Shown here: positions 23,339-35,197 of the stretch, one piece after another
How the letters are laid out: the number at the start of each line of letters is the position of its first letter
Position numbering within the stretch: position 1 is the first letter of the stretch
Notes under the pieces: generated by a model
The model's input: the letters and a program-made list of their open reading frames with translations, nothing else
Database searches by the model: none
What the model was told of the DNA's origin: nothing
Program-made: the position numbers and the translations under genes
Assembly: GCA_007570785.1 (NCBI GenBank)
Contig: ML662442.1
Location: 29,030,031 to 29,094,030, forward strand
Reading direction: 5' to 3'
DNA: 64,000 bases
From: Antilocapra americana
Lineage: Eukaryota > Chordata > Mammalia > Artiodactyla > Antilocapridae

Positions 23339-23550
23339 GGGCTTCCTAGGTGGTAGTGGTAGTGAAGAATCCATCTGCTAATGCAGGAGACATATGAGAT
23401 GTAGGTTCAATCCCTATGTCAGGAAGATGCCCTGGATGAGGGAATGGCAACCCACTCTTGCCTGGTAAATCCCATGGACAGAGGAGCCTGGCAGGCTATA
23501 GTCCATGGGGAGACAAAGAGCTAGACATGACTGAGCAATTGAGAACACAC
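23339..23550 (+). mobile_element. Bov-tA SINE
   Basis: Plus-oriented: GGGCTTCCTAGGTGGTAGTG head with a duplicated GTGGTA, GTAGGTTCAATCCCTATG B box, and a CATGACTGAGCAATTGAG end, followed by a short CA run. Confidence 0.9.
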
Positions 23551-24649
23551 ACACGCACATTCACTGTACAGATCACAGTGAGTGTGACAGACATAATCCT
23601 TTCCAGAGCCCAAAGGAATACACTGTTATATGCTGTTGTATGAAAGACACAAATGTACAACACACAAATGACACTAGGCAAGATATAAAATATTATTTTT
23701 GCTATTTTCAGAGCCAGTTACCTGTATTCTGAATATATTTATCAATCAATTTGTGCATATAAAAGGAAATAAATGGCTCTATTCTTATGTAAAATGTTAG
23801 CTCTTAAATTTACTATTTTCCAATGTCAAAAAAGGTCAAAATGAAGCACAGAGGAAATCCAAAGGGCTGCAAGAAAGGGAATGCTTTTAGTATTTATCAG
23901 TTTTGCCTTATCAGTCAGCCAGTGAAGGGTGATCTGTTCCCTGGAAGTAATCTCACACCTTTCAGAATAGGCTTATGATGGATACACTTGAGTCCCTGGT
24001 GTCAAGAGCTCTTTTACTCAGACAAAGTACTCCTCCTTCATGGTATGCATTCTAATCCTCATTGACTTCCTAAATAATCTATCTCATTTGAAAGATTGTT
24101 CAATTCAGATACTAAATCAATAGATTTGGTAATCATCTCTTAACATGAGCCATTCATACACAGAATTCAAGCATTCCTAAACAGGAAGTTACAATAAGGG
24201 AAAAGAGTGAGAAACATTGTCCATCTTAACTAAACCAAGTTCATTCCAGAAGCAGAAAACCCATCAAGAATGGGCTCTTCTTCTTTGAAACATGTTTAGA
24301 AAGCTTCATGACAAGAAACAATTCAAGAGCCGCAAAAATTTCCAGAAATGGCGGGATGCAACAATTACAAAACATGAAAGATTGAGGTGTTTTGGACCTG
24401 AATTACAAGAGACCTCTGCTAATGCCCAGAAAATTGTACCAGTGACTCATGGAAAATACAGGCAGGAAACAAAAAAGATAGATCTGTCAAGAGCAGACGC
24501 TGAACCAGACCTGAGGGTATTGTAAGATATAATCAGATGGCAAAGCCTTGTGTTTTCATGGGAAACCAAGAGGCATGGAGAGTGGGGGAAGGAAGAAGGA
24601 GAGTCCTATCAATACTTTTCCATTTTTCTTCATCTTCTCAGTCTAAAGA
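23551..24649. other. No gene supported; a 77-codon open frame of unknown meaning
   Basis: Unique DNA. 24292-24525 (plus) holds a methionine-started, lysine/arginine-rich frame (MFRKLHDKKQFKSRKNFQKW at its start) ending in TAA. I recognise no domain, ribosomal context or splice sites, and the composition fits chance in AT-rich DNA. Confidence 0.4.
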
Positions 24650-25290
24650 ATGGCCTCCCTTCAAGTAAAGTAGACTCAGCAGAACACAGTCTCACTGTGG
24701 TGTGGGGTTGTTGAGTCAGTATGTATTCAGGACTCCTGATTTTCCTTTTCCCTCACTGATTGCTCTCCAGTCCTCTCTCCAGTACCCTTTTATTCAACAT
24801 ACATCAAACTTTTTAAACTCATACAGCATTTGTTCCTTGGGCCTCATTTCCCCTTTACCTACACTTGCTTCCTTGGCAAACTTATCCAGTCTCATCATCT
24901 ATATGACAATAACTCCCTAAGTCATATCTTAATCCCTACCTTACCACCTACTTGTTTAACTACTCTATTAGGATGGCTAATGGCCATCTAATATTTAACT
25001 TGCCAAAATTACTGATCTTGACACTCCCCTCCCAAACCATCTGCTCTGCCTGTGGTTTCTTATCTCAGATAACAGTAGTTCTTTCCTATAGCTCAAGTCA
25101 AAACCTTGAGACCACTTTGACTCCTCTTTTATTTTTATTTTATTCTTATAACATTCATCGGATCATCTTTTCACAAACTGTTATCTCTTACTTCAAAAAT
25201 ATATTTGGTATCTAACCCTTTCCCACCATCTCCATTTCTTTCATACAGTTCAAGCCACTGTCATTTTGTTATATTGCATCTTTCAGGTCT
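24650..25290 (+). pseudogene. L2 LINE, decayed reverse transcriptase C-terminal region
   Basis: Resembles the downstream part of the L2 (CR1-like) reverse transcriptase coding region: ATTTAACTTGCCAAAATTAC, then CTCAAGTCAAAACCTTGAGA and TTTGACTCCTC. The frame at 24952-25215 keeps faint similarity (FNLPKLLILTLPSQ, then SQNLETT) but is riddled with changes. The L2 family has long been inactive in placental mammals, so this is a fossil. Confidence 0.6.
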
Positions 25291-26085
25291 TTGCTGAACA
25301 CAGGGAGAACACAATGTTCATCACAAAGACTCAACAGAACCTAAACTGTCTTGGGGTTCTATAGATTTTTTTGCTCCTTTGCTTCTAGTTTTGGGGGAAA
25401 AATAATGTGCTTAGCTTTTGAGTTAGTGGAAACAGATTCTTATCAATAAAATGTATATTCTTCCAAATCTATTGTTAGCCAAATCCTATAGGATAATTTC
25501 TTTTGATATTCAAAAGCCTAGATTTTCAAAAACCAAAATACTTTTCTTTGCCTCAGGGCTGAACTCTAACCTGGAACAATGGATGTTTTACAAATTCTAC
25601 CTGAAGTGGAGAAAGAACAAGAATTTGAAAAATATAATTGCTGGCAATGAAAAATAAATGGCAGTAGATGCCTCTCCCTCAAATGCAGGCAAATTAAAGG
25701 GTAGTCTAGTTTACCTGATGTTGCTGGAAGGACTCTTTCTTAGCCAGGAAGAAGTTTAACTATTTTAAAAATTAAGAGTTCCTAATAGCCTCAAAAATCA
25801 CCTTCCATATGTCTCCTTTTCTTCCTTTACCAGTTCTTTTGCATCTAGGATTTCTTTTAACAGGTTAATTTAAGACAATATATAGTTCTCTTTCATGCTA
25901 AAACTTTCATTGAAATCTTTAGTAATTTCTGAGTCCTTCTCATTTCTAGACACCAAATCCCTCACAGGAAAATACCTATTGCCTCTAGATGATTTTGGTT
26001 CAGGGTTTATTATCAATATGATGTAATTATGGGTGATCATAAGGATAGTTGAAAATTCTGGACAATCCCAACTGGGAAAAAGTAT
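25291..26085. other. No gene or recognised repeat
   Basis: Unique AT-rich DNA. Confidence 0.5.
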
Positions 26086-26986
26086 AAATATTGTCACCCT
26101 GCTCATTTAACTTACATGCAGAGTACAGCATGTGAAATGCCAGGCTGGATGAAGTACAAGCTGGAATCAAGATTGCCAAGAGAAATATCAATAACTTCAA
26201 ATGTGCAGATGACACCACCCTTATGGCAGAAAGTGAAGAGGAACTAAAGAGACTCTTGATGAAAGTGAAAAAGGAGAGTAAAAAAGTTGGCTTAAAGCTC
26301 AACATTCAGAAAACTAAGATCATGGCATCTGGTCCCATCACTTCATGGCAAATAGTGGGAAAGCAATGGAGATAGTGAGAGACTTATTTTCTTGGGTTCC
26401 AAAATCACTGAAGATGGTGACTACAGCCATGAAATTAAAAGATACTTGCTCCTTGGAAGAAAAGTTATGATCAACCTAGGCAGCATATTAAAAAGCAGAG
26501 ACATTACTTTACCAACAAAAGTCCATCTAGTCAAAGCTATGGTTTTTCCAGTGGTCATGTATGGATGTGAGAGCTGGACTATAAAGAAAGCTGAGCACCA
26601 AAGCATTGATGCTTTTGAACCGTGGTGTTGGAGAAGACTCTTGAGAGTCCTTTGGACTGCAAGGAGATCCAACTAGTCCATCCTAAAGGAAATTGATCCT
26701 GAATATTCTTTGGAAGGACTGATGCTGCAGCTGAAACTCCAATACTTTGGCCACCTGATCCGAAGAACTGAGTCACTGGAAAAGACTCTGATGCTGGGAA
26801 AGATTGAAGGTGGGAAGAGAAGAGGATGACAGAGGATGAGGTGGCTGGATGGCATCACTGACTCAATGGACATGAGTTAGAGTAAACTCTGGGAATTGGT
26901 GATGGACAGGGAAGCCTGGTGTGCTGTAGACCACTGGGGTCACAAATAGTTGGACGCAACTGAGCAACTGAACTGAACTGAACTAA
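26086..26986 (+). pseudogene. BovB LINE, 3' third
   Basis: 5'-truncated in the reverse transcriptase just before motif C. The region that should encode the YADD box reads CAGATGACACCACCC in a damaged frame. A 94-codon frame at 26392-26676 carries the post-RT region (SWTIKKAEHQSIDAFEPWCW). The tail is ACTGA-type (CTGAACTGAACTGAACTAA). It lacks the endonuclease and most of the RT, so it is inactive. The target duplication is not clear. Confidence 0.93.
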
Positions 26987-27335
26987 TAACTAATCTTAGG
27001 TAGACCAACTCAAGTGTTTAAGAAAAGTAATTTTCTATTTCATGTTGATTTTAATTTCCATTTTGAATGCTGGTTTTGCTAGGTGATTTAAAAAAATGTA
27101 GTTAATCTGGGTCCTCTCCCACCTTCTTTCTCCCAGATTCTACCATACATTCTGGTCAAAGAATAAAAAGAAATTGGTTGGAGAAATAACATCAACAAAA
27201 TTGAGCAATATTAATGGAGAAATAGACTGCAGGTCACTGAGATCAGAGTTCGGAGTGTCTATGGCAATGACAAGTATGGCCAGTTGCTGATGCCCTGGTT
27301 GGTTCAAGAACCGAAAAACGCTAACGTTTGTATTA
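26987..27335. other. No gene or recognised repeat
   Basis: Short unique interval. Confidence 0.5.
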
Positions 27336-27552
27336 TGTGCATGCTTAGTCCCTAAGTGATGTCCGACTCTGCAACCCCATGGACTACAGCCCATTAGGCT
27401 CCTCTGTCTGTGAAATTTCACAGGCAAGAATACTGGAGTAGGTTGTCATTCCCTACTCCAGGAGATCTTCCCAACCCAGGAATTGAACTCACATCTCCTG
27501 TGTCTCCTGCATTGGCAGGTGGATTCTTTACTACTACACCATTCGGGAAGCC

Positions 27553-27553
<1 letters not shown>
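27336..27553 (-). mobile_element. Bov-tA SINE
   Basis: Minus-oriented, full length: GTCCGACTCTGCAACCCCAT, then GATCTTCCCAACCCAGGAAT, ending CCATTCGGGAAGCC directly beside the TG microsatellite. Confidence 0.92.

Positions 27554-27554
<1 letters not shown>

Positions 27555-27608
<54 letters not shown>
27555..27608 (+). repeat. (TG)27 microsatellite
   Basis: 54 bp of uninterrupted TG between the heads of two minus-oriented SINEs. An uninterrupted dinucleotide tract of this length is likely to vary between individuals. Confidence 0.98.
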
Positions 27609-27610
<2 letters not shown>

Positions 27611-27763
27611 GCACAGGCTCTAGGCACTCAGGCTTAGTAGTTGTGGAAAACGGGCTTAGTCACTCCATGGCATGTGGGATCTTCCCAGACCAGGGATCGA
27701 ACCTGTATCTCCTACATTGCAAGGCAGATTCTTAACTGCTGGACCACAAGAGAAGTCCCCTAT
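27609..27763 (-). mobile_element. CHR-type SINE, truncated at the TG tract
   Basis: Minus-oriented: CACAGGCTCTAGGCACTCAG, then CATGTGGGATCTTCCCAGAC and CCAGGGATCGAACCTG, ending GGACCACAAGAGAAGTCCC. Confidence 0.88.
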
Positions 27764-28708
27764 ATTCCTTTAAATGGAAGTACCAACAATGTTTATGTAA
27801 TTCTTCTAAAACAGCGTAAACTTCAGTAAAAAGAGTTGTGCCTGACAGAAAAACCAATCTTCATTCTTATTCTGGCAAGATATTAGCTAAGAAGAAATTG
27901 TCACGGGCTACATCTTGCCCAACATGGGATGAGCAGAAGGGAGAAGCAATACAAAGACACTTGCCTTCTGCTCCTGCTCCATAAAGTAACCTCACTCTTG
28001 TTACATACTGTAGCATGGCTACTCAAATGGGGAATTAAGCCGGGGTGTGTGTGGTCTCTTCTTGCCAGTTCAAAATCCTACATGTAATGCTGGAATATCA
28101 AAATATCTTTTCTGGTGATCTTGGATAAGTCACCACTAATACAAAGCCTGGAAGGCATAATATTCTTCATAAGGTGGATAGGCAGGTAGATGACTGACTA
28201 GATAAATAGACAGATGAATGAATGGTGCAATTATTTGATTACTTTGGTTGCCTACCAGCTGCACATGTTTCCCTGGACCTGATGGAAGGCTGATTGGGCA
28301 GCAGGGATTTACAAGACTGAGCTTCTGAGCCTTGTGGAGTGAAAGGCAAACCTCTTGTCTCTGTTACATTACTGCTACTGCTGCACCCCACCCTTGACTC
28401 TGAACCCTGGGGTTCGGACCCAAGCCCAGCGGCCAACCTAGATTTTGCTTGGTTGTTGCTGACTGTGAGCTCTGACTCTGATTAGCCTGGAAATAGCAAA
28501 TCTGGAACAAGTCACTGCATCTATGTTCCTGCCAAAATTAGCATACAATTTTTAGTCTTGAGGACAAGATCACTATAAAAATTGCCCTGTTTACACAACT
28601 TTATATAAATCATATTAGTTTGCCAAGTCATCATCAGCTAACATGAGGCTAACCTCATTTGTATGTATTAAATAAGGTTTCTTTTCTCAAATCTAACTCT
28701 GGCTTAGA
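27764..28708. other. No gene or recognised repeat
   Basis: Unique DNA. 28178-28225 is a degenerate GATA/GAAT-like tetranucleotide run. 28380-28440 is GC-richer than its surroundings but has few CpGs. Confidence 0.5.
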
Positions 28709-29187
28709 GCTGTGTTGTCCAATACAGAAGCCTCTAGCTACATGAGGCCGTGGAATACTTAAAATATAACTAGTGTGATTTGGATTTTCTGTCATTTTAA
28801 TTTATTTAGATGTGAATTTCAAAACTTATTCATTTCAAGTTGTTAGAAAATTTTAAGTATTTTGGGATAACTTAGATATGAATCTATTTTTTCTCTTGTA
28901 TGTTTTATGAACTCTAAATGCAGATAAAATATTTCCATATTAGCTTGCCAGTTCAGGTGTTCTGTAAGTATAAAATTTATACTGGATTTTAAAGACTTAG
29001 TACAAAAAAAGTAAAGCCTCTCAATAATTTTTTATTCTTTATACCCTGAAATGATATCAGACAAAATAAAATACAGTATAAAAGTTACTTTTACCTGTTT
29101 GCTTTTATCTTTTTTAATGTGACTATTAGTGTAAAATTACATATCTGGTTTGAAATATATTTTTATTGGACAGTGCTGGTTTAACTG
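28709..29187. mobile_element. Non-autonomous DNA transposon with terminal inverted repeats
   Basis: The left end GCTGTGTTGTCCAATA and the right end TATTGGACAGTGCTGG are inverted repeats of each other with few mismatches. The interior is AT-rich without coding capacity. This matches the old MER-type elements with a CAGxGCTGTCCAATA end. The family name and an 8-bp target duplication are unconfirmed. Confidence 0.7.
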
Positions 29188-30379
29188 CTCATTAAACTGC
29201 CTTGGTGTACTTTAAGAGTTATATAATTTTCTATGAAAGTTTACCCAAATACTCTAAGTTAACACTTTAACCTGAATCCCCCACTACAAAAAATAAAATC
29301 CCTGGGGCATCTTTCCCCCTTACAGAAAATACAATAGGAAAATCTCTCTCTTTCTGATAGGAACATAGGCTTAGTTATGCAAAGCAAAACAGGAAGAATT
29401 ACTTAGCCTCCTAACATTTCTCCAAAATTTGCATCCAATAATGCATTCCCAACGTTATTTCTGCAGCTTCCACCATCACTGAAGCTTTTTCTGTTGAAAA
29501 TCCTCCCAAATGAAATAAAGAGAGCAGATGAATGAATGAAACAGATTAGGATGCTATTTCCTTCTCCTTTTGTTAGCTGCAAAATGTACCATATGGACAT
29601 ATCACAATGCGCCTTGCAGAAATTTGAATCTCTGAAAAAGTTTATTTTTTTTTAAGAATGACATAAAGTACTCATGATGAATGAACTCTGAGCATTTTAT
29701 GATGAATGAGTTTTTGAAAAACCATCCTTTCAGAAGTTATATCAAGTTTCTAGTAACATAAGCATCTAAGTTCTGTTTTAAGTGGCTTATACTTCAGGTT
29801 TTTGAACAAATCTAATGCCTCTGTAAAATCTTATAGTGAAGTAAAACCTGCACATTCCAGTGTTTATATAGGAACAGATTTTAGAGATTTTCAAATTAAG
29901 ATTTTAATCAACACTTTCAGTTTCTTAAGTGAGGAAACTAAATCAACTTTACTTTCGTCTTTAAAAATATGTATTGTTAACATATTTGAGCAAATGTTAT
30001 CATTACTTAGGAATATTGCTAAAATAATACTATTAAAACCTTATGGAAGACACTACTTAGCCAAATACATACTAAATCAAAGATTCACTGGGTACTTTAA
30101 TTTTACTAAATAAAATGAATTGAAAAGACAAAATAAGTGCCCTTACTCTTCAGCTATTATGTCTTCCCAAAGGTCAGAAATATACACATAGCACATTTAT
30201 GCATCAGAATTTGCATGCTTTGTATAGGCAAAGGAGAATAAAAAGAAAAATAATGGAAGGAATCACCATAAGCTAAGACATATGACAATAAAGAACATCT
30301 TGACCAGTGGAAAGAATGTGCTCCAAATAGGGCCAGTAAAACTACTATGGTTCAAATTCAAATATGGTTTTACTTCTGT
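29188..30379. other. No gene or recognised repeat
   Basis: AT-rich unique DNA. A 103-codon plus frame at 29802-30113 has no methionine-based support or domain. Confidence 0.45.
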
Positions 30380-30697
30380 TTCTGATAACATGGCAGGCTA
30401 AGTACCTGGGACAATTTTTGAGTGAAAATAACTAATTATCCTGAGTATAATAAATATGTTTAAATATCTGTAACAGAAACAATAAACTGGCAAGAATAAA
30501 ACAAATTCTCAAGTGAAAAAAATTCCAATTGAGAACTAAACTTCAAAGAAGTAGGCAGAACACGGAAGCCAACTTTCACCCTGAGATCATTTGCTGAACT
30601 AGCTAAAATTATACTTCAGTTTTCATAAACTCATAAGATATTAGAGACTATAACACCATGTAACACCAAAGAGATAAATCCTTAGTGAACAGTCAAC

Positions 30698-31420
30698 CAA
30701 ATATACTGGAGAAAGGGAACTCTCCTACACTGTCAGTGGGAATGTAAATTGAAACAGCCACTATAGAAAAAGTCTGGAGGTTCCTTAGAAAACTAAAAAC
30801 AGAGTTACTACATGATCTAGCAATCCTACTCCTGGCCATATATCTGGAAAAGATGAAATCTGTAATTCAAAAAGATATATGTATACCAATGTTCACAGCA
30901 GCACTATTTATAGTAGGCAAAATGTAGAAACAACCTAAATGTTCATCAACAGATGAATGTTTTAAGAAGATGTGATACATATATATGATGGAATATTACT
31001 TATCCATAAAAAGAATGAAATAATGCCATTTGCAGCAACATGGATAGACCTAGAAATTATCACATTAAATGAAGTAAGTCAGGCCAAGAAAGAGAAATAT
31101 TATATGATATTACTTATATGTGGAATCTAAAAAACATAACACAAGTCAACTTATTTACAAAACAGAAACAGACTCAAAGACATAAAAAACAAACTTGTTT
31201 ACTGAAGGGGGAAGGGAAAGTAGGAGGGATAAATTAAGGATATGGGATTAATAGATACACACCAAGGATTTACTGCACAGCACACAGAACTATATTCATA
31301 TCTTGTAATAATCTATAATGGAAAAGAACCTGAAGCTGTATACTTGAAACTAACACAGTTGATTATAAATCAACTATGGTTAAAATTAAAAGAAGACAGA
31401 AAGAAAGAAAAACAAATATA
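30698..31420 (+). mobile_element. Older L1 3' end with short target duplication
   Basis: 5'-truncated L1: CTCCTACACTGTCAGTGGG, then CATGGATAGACCTAGAAATT and CTGTATACTTGAAACTAACA near the end. The insert is 30706-31412, flanked by CAAATATA at 30698-30705 and 31413-31420. ORF2 is frame-broken. Confidence 0.85.
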
Positions 31421-31821
31421 ACCCTCTGCCCCTCATCCCTAGAGACTGAAAACTTAGTGCATCTCAAAACTTAGTGCTGAATGAAGGGAAAAACCATCAC
31501 TGAGAATTTGGACCACAAACCAATCCTCACCAACATCCACAGGACAATTGTACACTTCCTCATGTTTGGAAGACTATTAGATATTCCGGAATTGAATTTT
31601 CCCTGGTTGTCAGACAAAAGCAAATGAAAATCCTCTCAAAAGAAACTCCTCTCATTTCAGAGAACATCAGCAGCTCACAAACAGAAACTAGAAACAAAAA
31701 GAAAGAAGCATCATGATTGAAAATCAGCAGAAAGAAAATAGAATCTGAAAGGACTTTGGATAAGAAGGGGCATTTTCAGACAGAGATTATGAAATAATTA
31801 TGTTTAATGTTCTTTAAAGAA

Positions 31822-32082
31822 GCTTTTTTTTAATTTTTCTTTTCTTTTTTTTTTTATTGTTTTTGGCATACAATGCCATGATATCACCATGGGTTTACAT
31901 ATGCTCCCCCTCCAGAACCCCCCTCCCTCCTCCCTCCCCTTTCCCTCCCCCTGGGACATCTTGATGCACCAGCCCCGAGCATCAATCCTGGGCTGGCGAT
32001 TGATTAGACATATGATAATTAACATGTTTCAATGCCATTCTCCCATATCATCCCACCCTTACCCTCATCCACAGAGTCCACA
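31822..32082 (-). mobile_element. Young L1 3' UTR, minus strand
   Basis: T-rich start, then the complement of the same 3' UTR as at 3.4-3.95 kb: GGCATACAATGCCATGATAT, a C-rich tract at 31907-31961, and AATTAACATGTTTCAATGCC. It is truncated inside the UTR, with no coding sequence. The target duplication is unclear. Confidence 0.9.
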
Positions 32083-32561
32083 AGTTTATAAGCTAGGAAA
32101 TACATGTGAGACAGACAAAGCATATTTAAAACAAATAAACATGACTTCTAGATGTGGGATTTGAAGACACAGTAAAGAGGTTTAACAAAAAACTAAATGA
32201 GAAGAGAATTCATGAACTGGAAAATAGCTACTGGAAAATGAAGAAATTATCCAGGTTGTAGATAGTGTAGACAGACAAAAAGATGAGACATAAGAAAGAA
32301 CGTTAAGAGATATAAACCCAAGTGAAAAAATGTTGCATACATCTATTTAGTGTCAAAATGAGACATAGAAATAAGAGATAGTATTTAAAGGGTAGTTATT
32401 AAAAATTTGTCCAGAACCATTGAAGCACTCAGTACACAGAGGCAAAAAGAACAACAAAAGGATCTTAGACACATGGTAGCAAACCTGAGGAGGAACAAAG
32501 CAAAGAAACTAGACTGATTATTTAATAGATTGAGGTCAGATTATCCACTTATGTACCTAGC

Positions 32562-33509
32562 AAAAATATCTATCAACTGTCTAAAAGCTCAAATAAATAT
32601 GTGAGATATGACGTCAGGTACACATCTTTTTAACGTTATCAAGTTATTCTGCAGAATAATCCTCTTCCATACCAGTAGCAGAATTACAGGCTTTGTTTTG
32701 TTTTTCTAAATAAGATGTTCAGTAGGAACGGGGGTTTTGTTTGTATTGTTACAAACCAGTTTTCTCTCTCAGAGAACTGATATCTAAGACCATGACTCAA
32801 ACTTTCAAAGAAAAGAGAACACTGAATTTTGAATGCAAATTGTAAAGGCTCCAAAAGGTTTCTATAGCCCATTGCTTGCTTTCAGTTTAAGAAAAAATTA
32901 TTTTCATACTTTTCAATTTAACTCTAACAGCTAATACTTTTGAGCTATTGGCAAAGCTTCTTTTTCCGTCTTAGACATTTGATGAGATGTTAAATTAGCT
33001 TAATTTACCAAAATAACAACTTTTTCCATGGTACACTTCAAAAATTAGTCACCGTACAGTGTAGTGTGTTTGAATTAAGGAGAATGTTAAACAGATGTAT
33101 ACAGTTAAAATAATTAGTGTGGTCTCTATAGACAATCCAGAAGCAAAAACAACAATACAGTATATTAATGCATATATATGGAATTTAGAAAGACGGTAAC
33201 GAGAACCCAACATGCAAGACAGCAAAAGGAACGCAGATGTATAGAACAGACTCGTGGACTCTGTGGATGAGGGCAAGGGTGGGATGATATGGGAGAATGG
33301 CATTGAAACATGTTAATTATCATATGTCTAATCAGTCGCCAGCCCAGGATTGATGCTAGGGGCTGGTGCATCGAGATTTCCCGGGGGGAGGGAGGAGGGA
33401 GGGAGGAGGGAGAGTGCTCTGGAGGGGGAGCATATGTAAACCCATGGTGATATCATGGCATTGTATGGCAAAACTAATTTAAAAAAATGAGAAAAAAAAT
33501 ATCTATCAA
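32562..33509 (+). mobile_element. Composite insertion: unknown segment fused to a young L1 3' end
   Basis: A 15-bp repeat AAAAATATCTATCAA at 32562-32576 and 33495-33509 brackets 918 bp. The right part (33138-33494) is a young L1 3' end with A-rich tail. The left 560 bp (32577-33137) is not L1 sequence that I can recognise in either orientation. The surrounding old LINE reads continuously across the duplication, so both parts appear to have arrived together. Confidence 0.7.
33138..33494 (+). mobile_element. Young L1 3' end within the composite insertion
   Basis: AACAACAATACAGTATATTA, then GTGGACTCTGTGGATGAGGG, a G-rich polypurine tract at 33379-33426, CATTGTATGGCAAAAC and an A-rich tail. It is closely similar to 3575-3930. 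Confidence 0.93.
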
Positions 33510-33881
33510 GCACAGAGACAAAACAGAACATTTTCAGAAGAAGAGAATCCAAGATATCTATACTCAGCTGTTTTTCACTAAAAGAAATTTGGTGGGATGC
33601 ATTTTAGGAAGAAGGCAAATGATCACAGGAGAATGGTCTGAGCTCTAAGAAAAAATGAATAACACATAAATTGATTAGCACAGCTAAATAAATATTAATA
33701 TTCAAACCTATAATAACAATGTGTTATAGAATAAATAAGAATTAAAATATACAACCACCAAAAAAATTAATGAAAGAAAAGGTGAATAGGATTAAGGAGT
33801 CTAAGATCATTTATGTTATCTGAGAAGGCAAGACGTATTCATTATTTTTAATAATTTTATTTATTAAAAAAAACCTGTATG

Positions 33882-34858
33882 TGAGTCAAGAAGCAACAGT
33901 TAGAACCTTGTATGGAACAACTTACTGGTTCAGAATTAAGAAAGGAGTATGACAAGGCTGTTTATTGTCATCCTGTTTATTTAACTTACACACAGAGCAC
34001 ATTATGAGAAATGCCAGTTTGGATGAGTTAAAAGCTGGAATCAAGATTGCTGGGAGACATATTAACAACCTCAGATATATGAATGATACCATTCTAATGG
34101 CAGAAGTAAAGAGGAACTAAAGGATTTCTTGATGAGGGTTAAAGAGGAGAGCAAAAAACCCAGCTTAAAACTTAATATTAAGAAAACTAAGATCATGGCA
34201 TCGGTCCCATCATTTCACGGCAAATAAAAGGGGAAACAGTGGAAACAGTGACAGATTTCCTCTTCTTAGACTCTACAATCACTGTGGACAGTGACTGCAG
34301 CCATGAAATTAGGAGGTGATCGCTTCATAGCAGGAAAGCTATGACAAACCTAGACAGTGTATTTGAAAAGCAAAGACATCACTTTGCCGACAAAGGTCTG
34401 CATAGTCAAGGCTATTGTCTTTCCAGTAGTCAGGTAAGGTTGTGAGAGCTGGATCATAAAGTGCAGAAGAATAGTTGCTTTCGAACTGTGGTGTTGTAGA
34501 AGACTCTTGAGAGTCCCTTGGACAGCAAGGAGATCAAACCAGTTAATCTTAAAGGAAATCAACCCTCAATACTCATTGGAAGGGCTGATGTTGAAACTGA
34601 AGCTCCAATACTTTGGCCACCTGATGAGAACAGTTGACTCTTTTGGGGGAAATATAAACCCTGATGCTAGGAAAGATTGAAGGCAGAAGGAGAAGAGGGT
34701 GACAGAGGATGAGATGGTTGGATGGCATCACCAATGCAATGGACATGAACTTGGACAAACTTGGGAAGATGGTGAAGGACAGGGAAGCCTGGCATGTTGC
34801 AGTCCGTGGGGTCTCGAAGAGCAGAATACAACTTGGCGACTAAACAACAACAGCAGCA
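33882..34858 (+). pseudogene. BovB LINE, 3' third, AAC-type tail
   Basis: 5'-truncated in the RT upstream of motif B (AAGAAGCAACAGTTAGAACC). The motif C region reads as a damaged frame around 34075. Post-RT coding is broken by stops and small indels. It ends CGACTAAACAACAACAGC rather than in ACTGA repeats. It is more diverged than the 52.8 kb copy. ATTTATT on either side may be the duplication. Confidence 0.92.
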
Positions 34859-34859
34859 A

Positions 34860-35197
34860 CATTTATTTGTTCATTTTGGCTGTGTTGGGTCTACAGTGCT
34901 GCACAGGCTTTTCTCTAGTTGCGGCAAGTGGGGGATACACTTCGTTGTGGTGTGCAGGCTTCTCATTGCGGTGGCTTCTTTCGTGGAGTACGGGCTCTAG
35001 GGCATCCGGGCTTCAGTCACTGTGGGCTGTGGGCTCACTAGGTGTGGTTCCCAGGCTCTAGAGCCCAGGCTCAATAGCTGTGGCATAGGAGCCTAGCTGC
35101 TACACAGCATATGGAATCCTCCTGGACCAGGGATTGAACTCGTGTCTCCTGCCTTGGCAGGCAGATTCTTCACCACTGAGTCACCAGAGAAGCCCCC
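34860..35197 (-). mobile_element. CHR-type SINE, long copy
   Basis: Minus-oriented: TTTTGGCTGTGTTGGGTCTA, TTGCGGCAAGTGGGGG, CGGGCTTCAGTCACTGTGGG, then CCAGGGATTGAACTCGTG, ending TCACCAGAGAAGCCCCC. It is the longest CHR-type copy in the window and abuts the tail of the BovB. Confidence 0.92.

Noticed and set aside
27555..27608. CRISPR array or other prokaryotic repeat system
   Set aside because: Direct repeats here are microsatellites or transposons. There is no regular repeat-spacer pattern, no prokaryotic gene structure and no ribosome-binding sites. The DNA is clearly mammalian.
29802..30113. 103-codon open frame
   Set aside because: It does not begin with ATG at the stated position, is AT-rich and Ile/Leu/Phe/Lys-dominated, and has no recognisable motif.
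31421..33880. A+T-rich unique region with its own hidden gene
   Set aside because: Once the three L1-related inserts are removed, the rest reads as a decayed L1/HAL1-like LINE. No open frame is supported.
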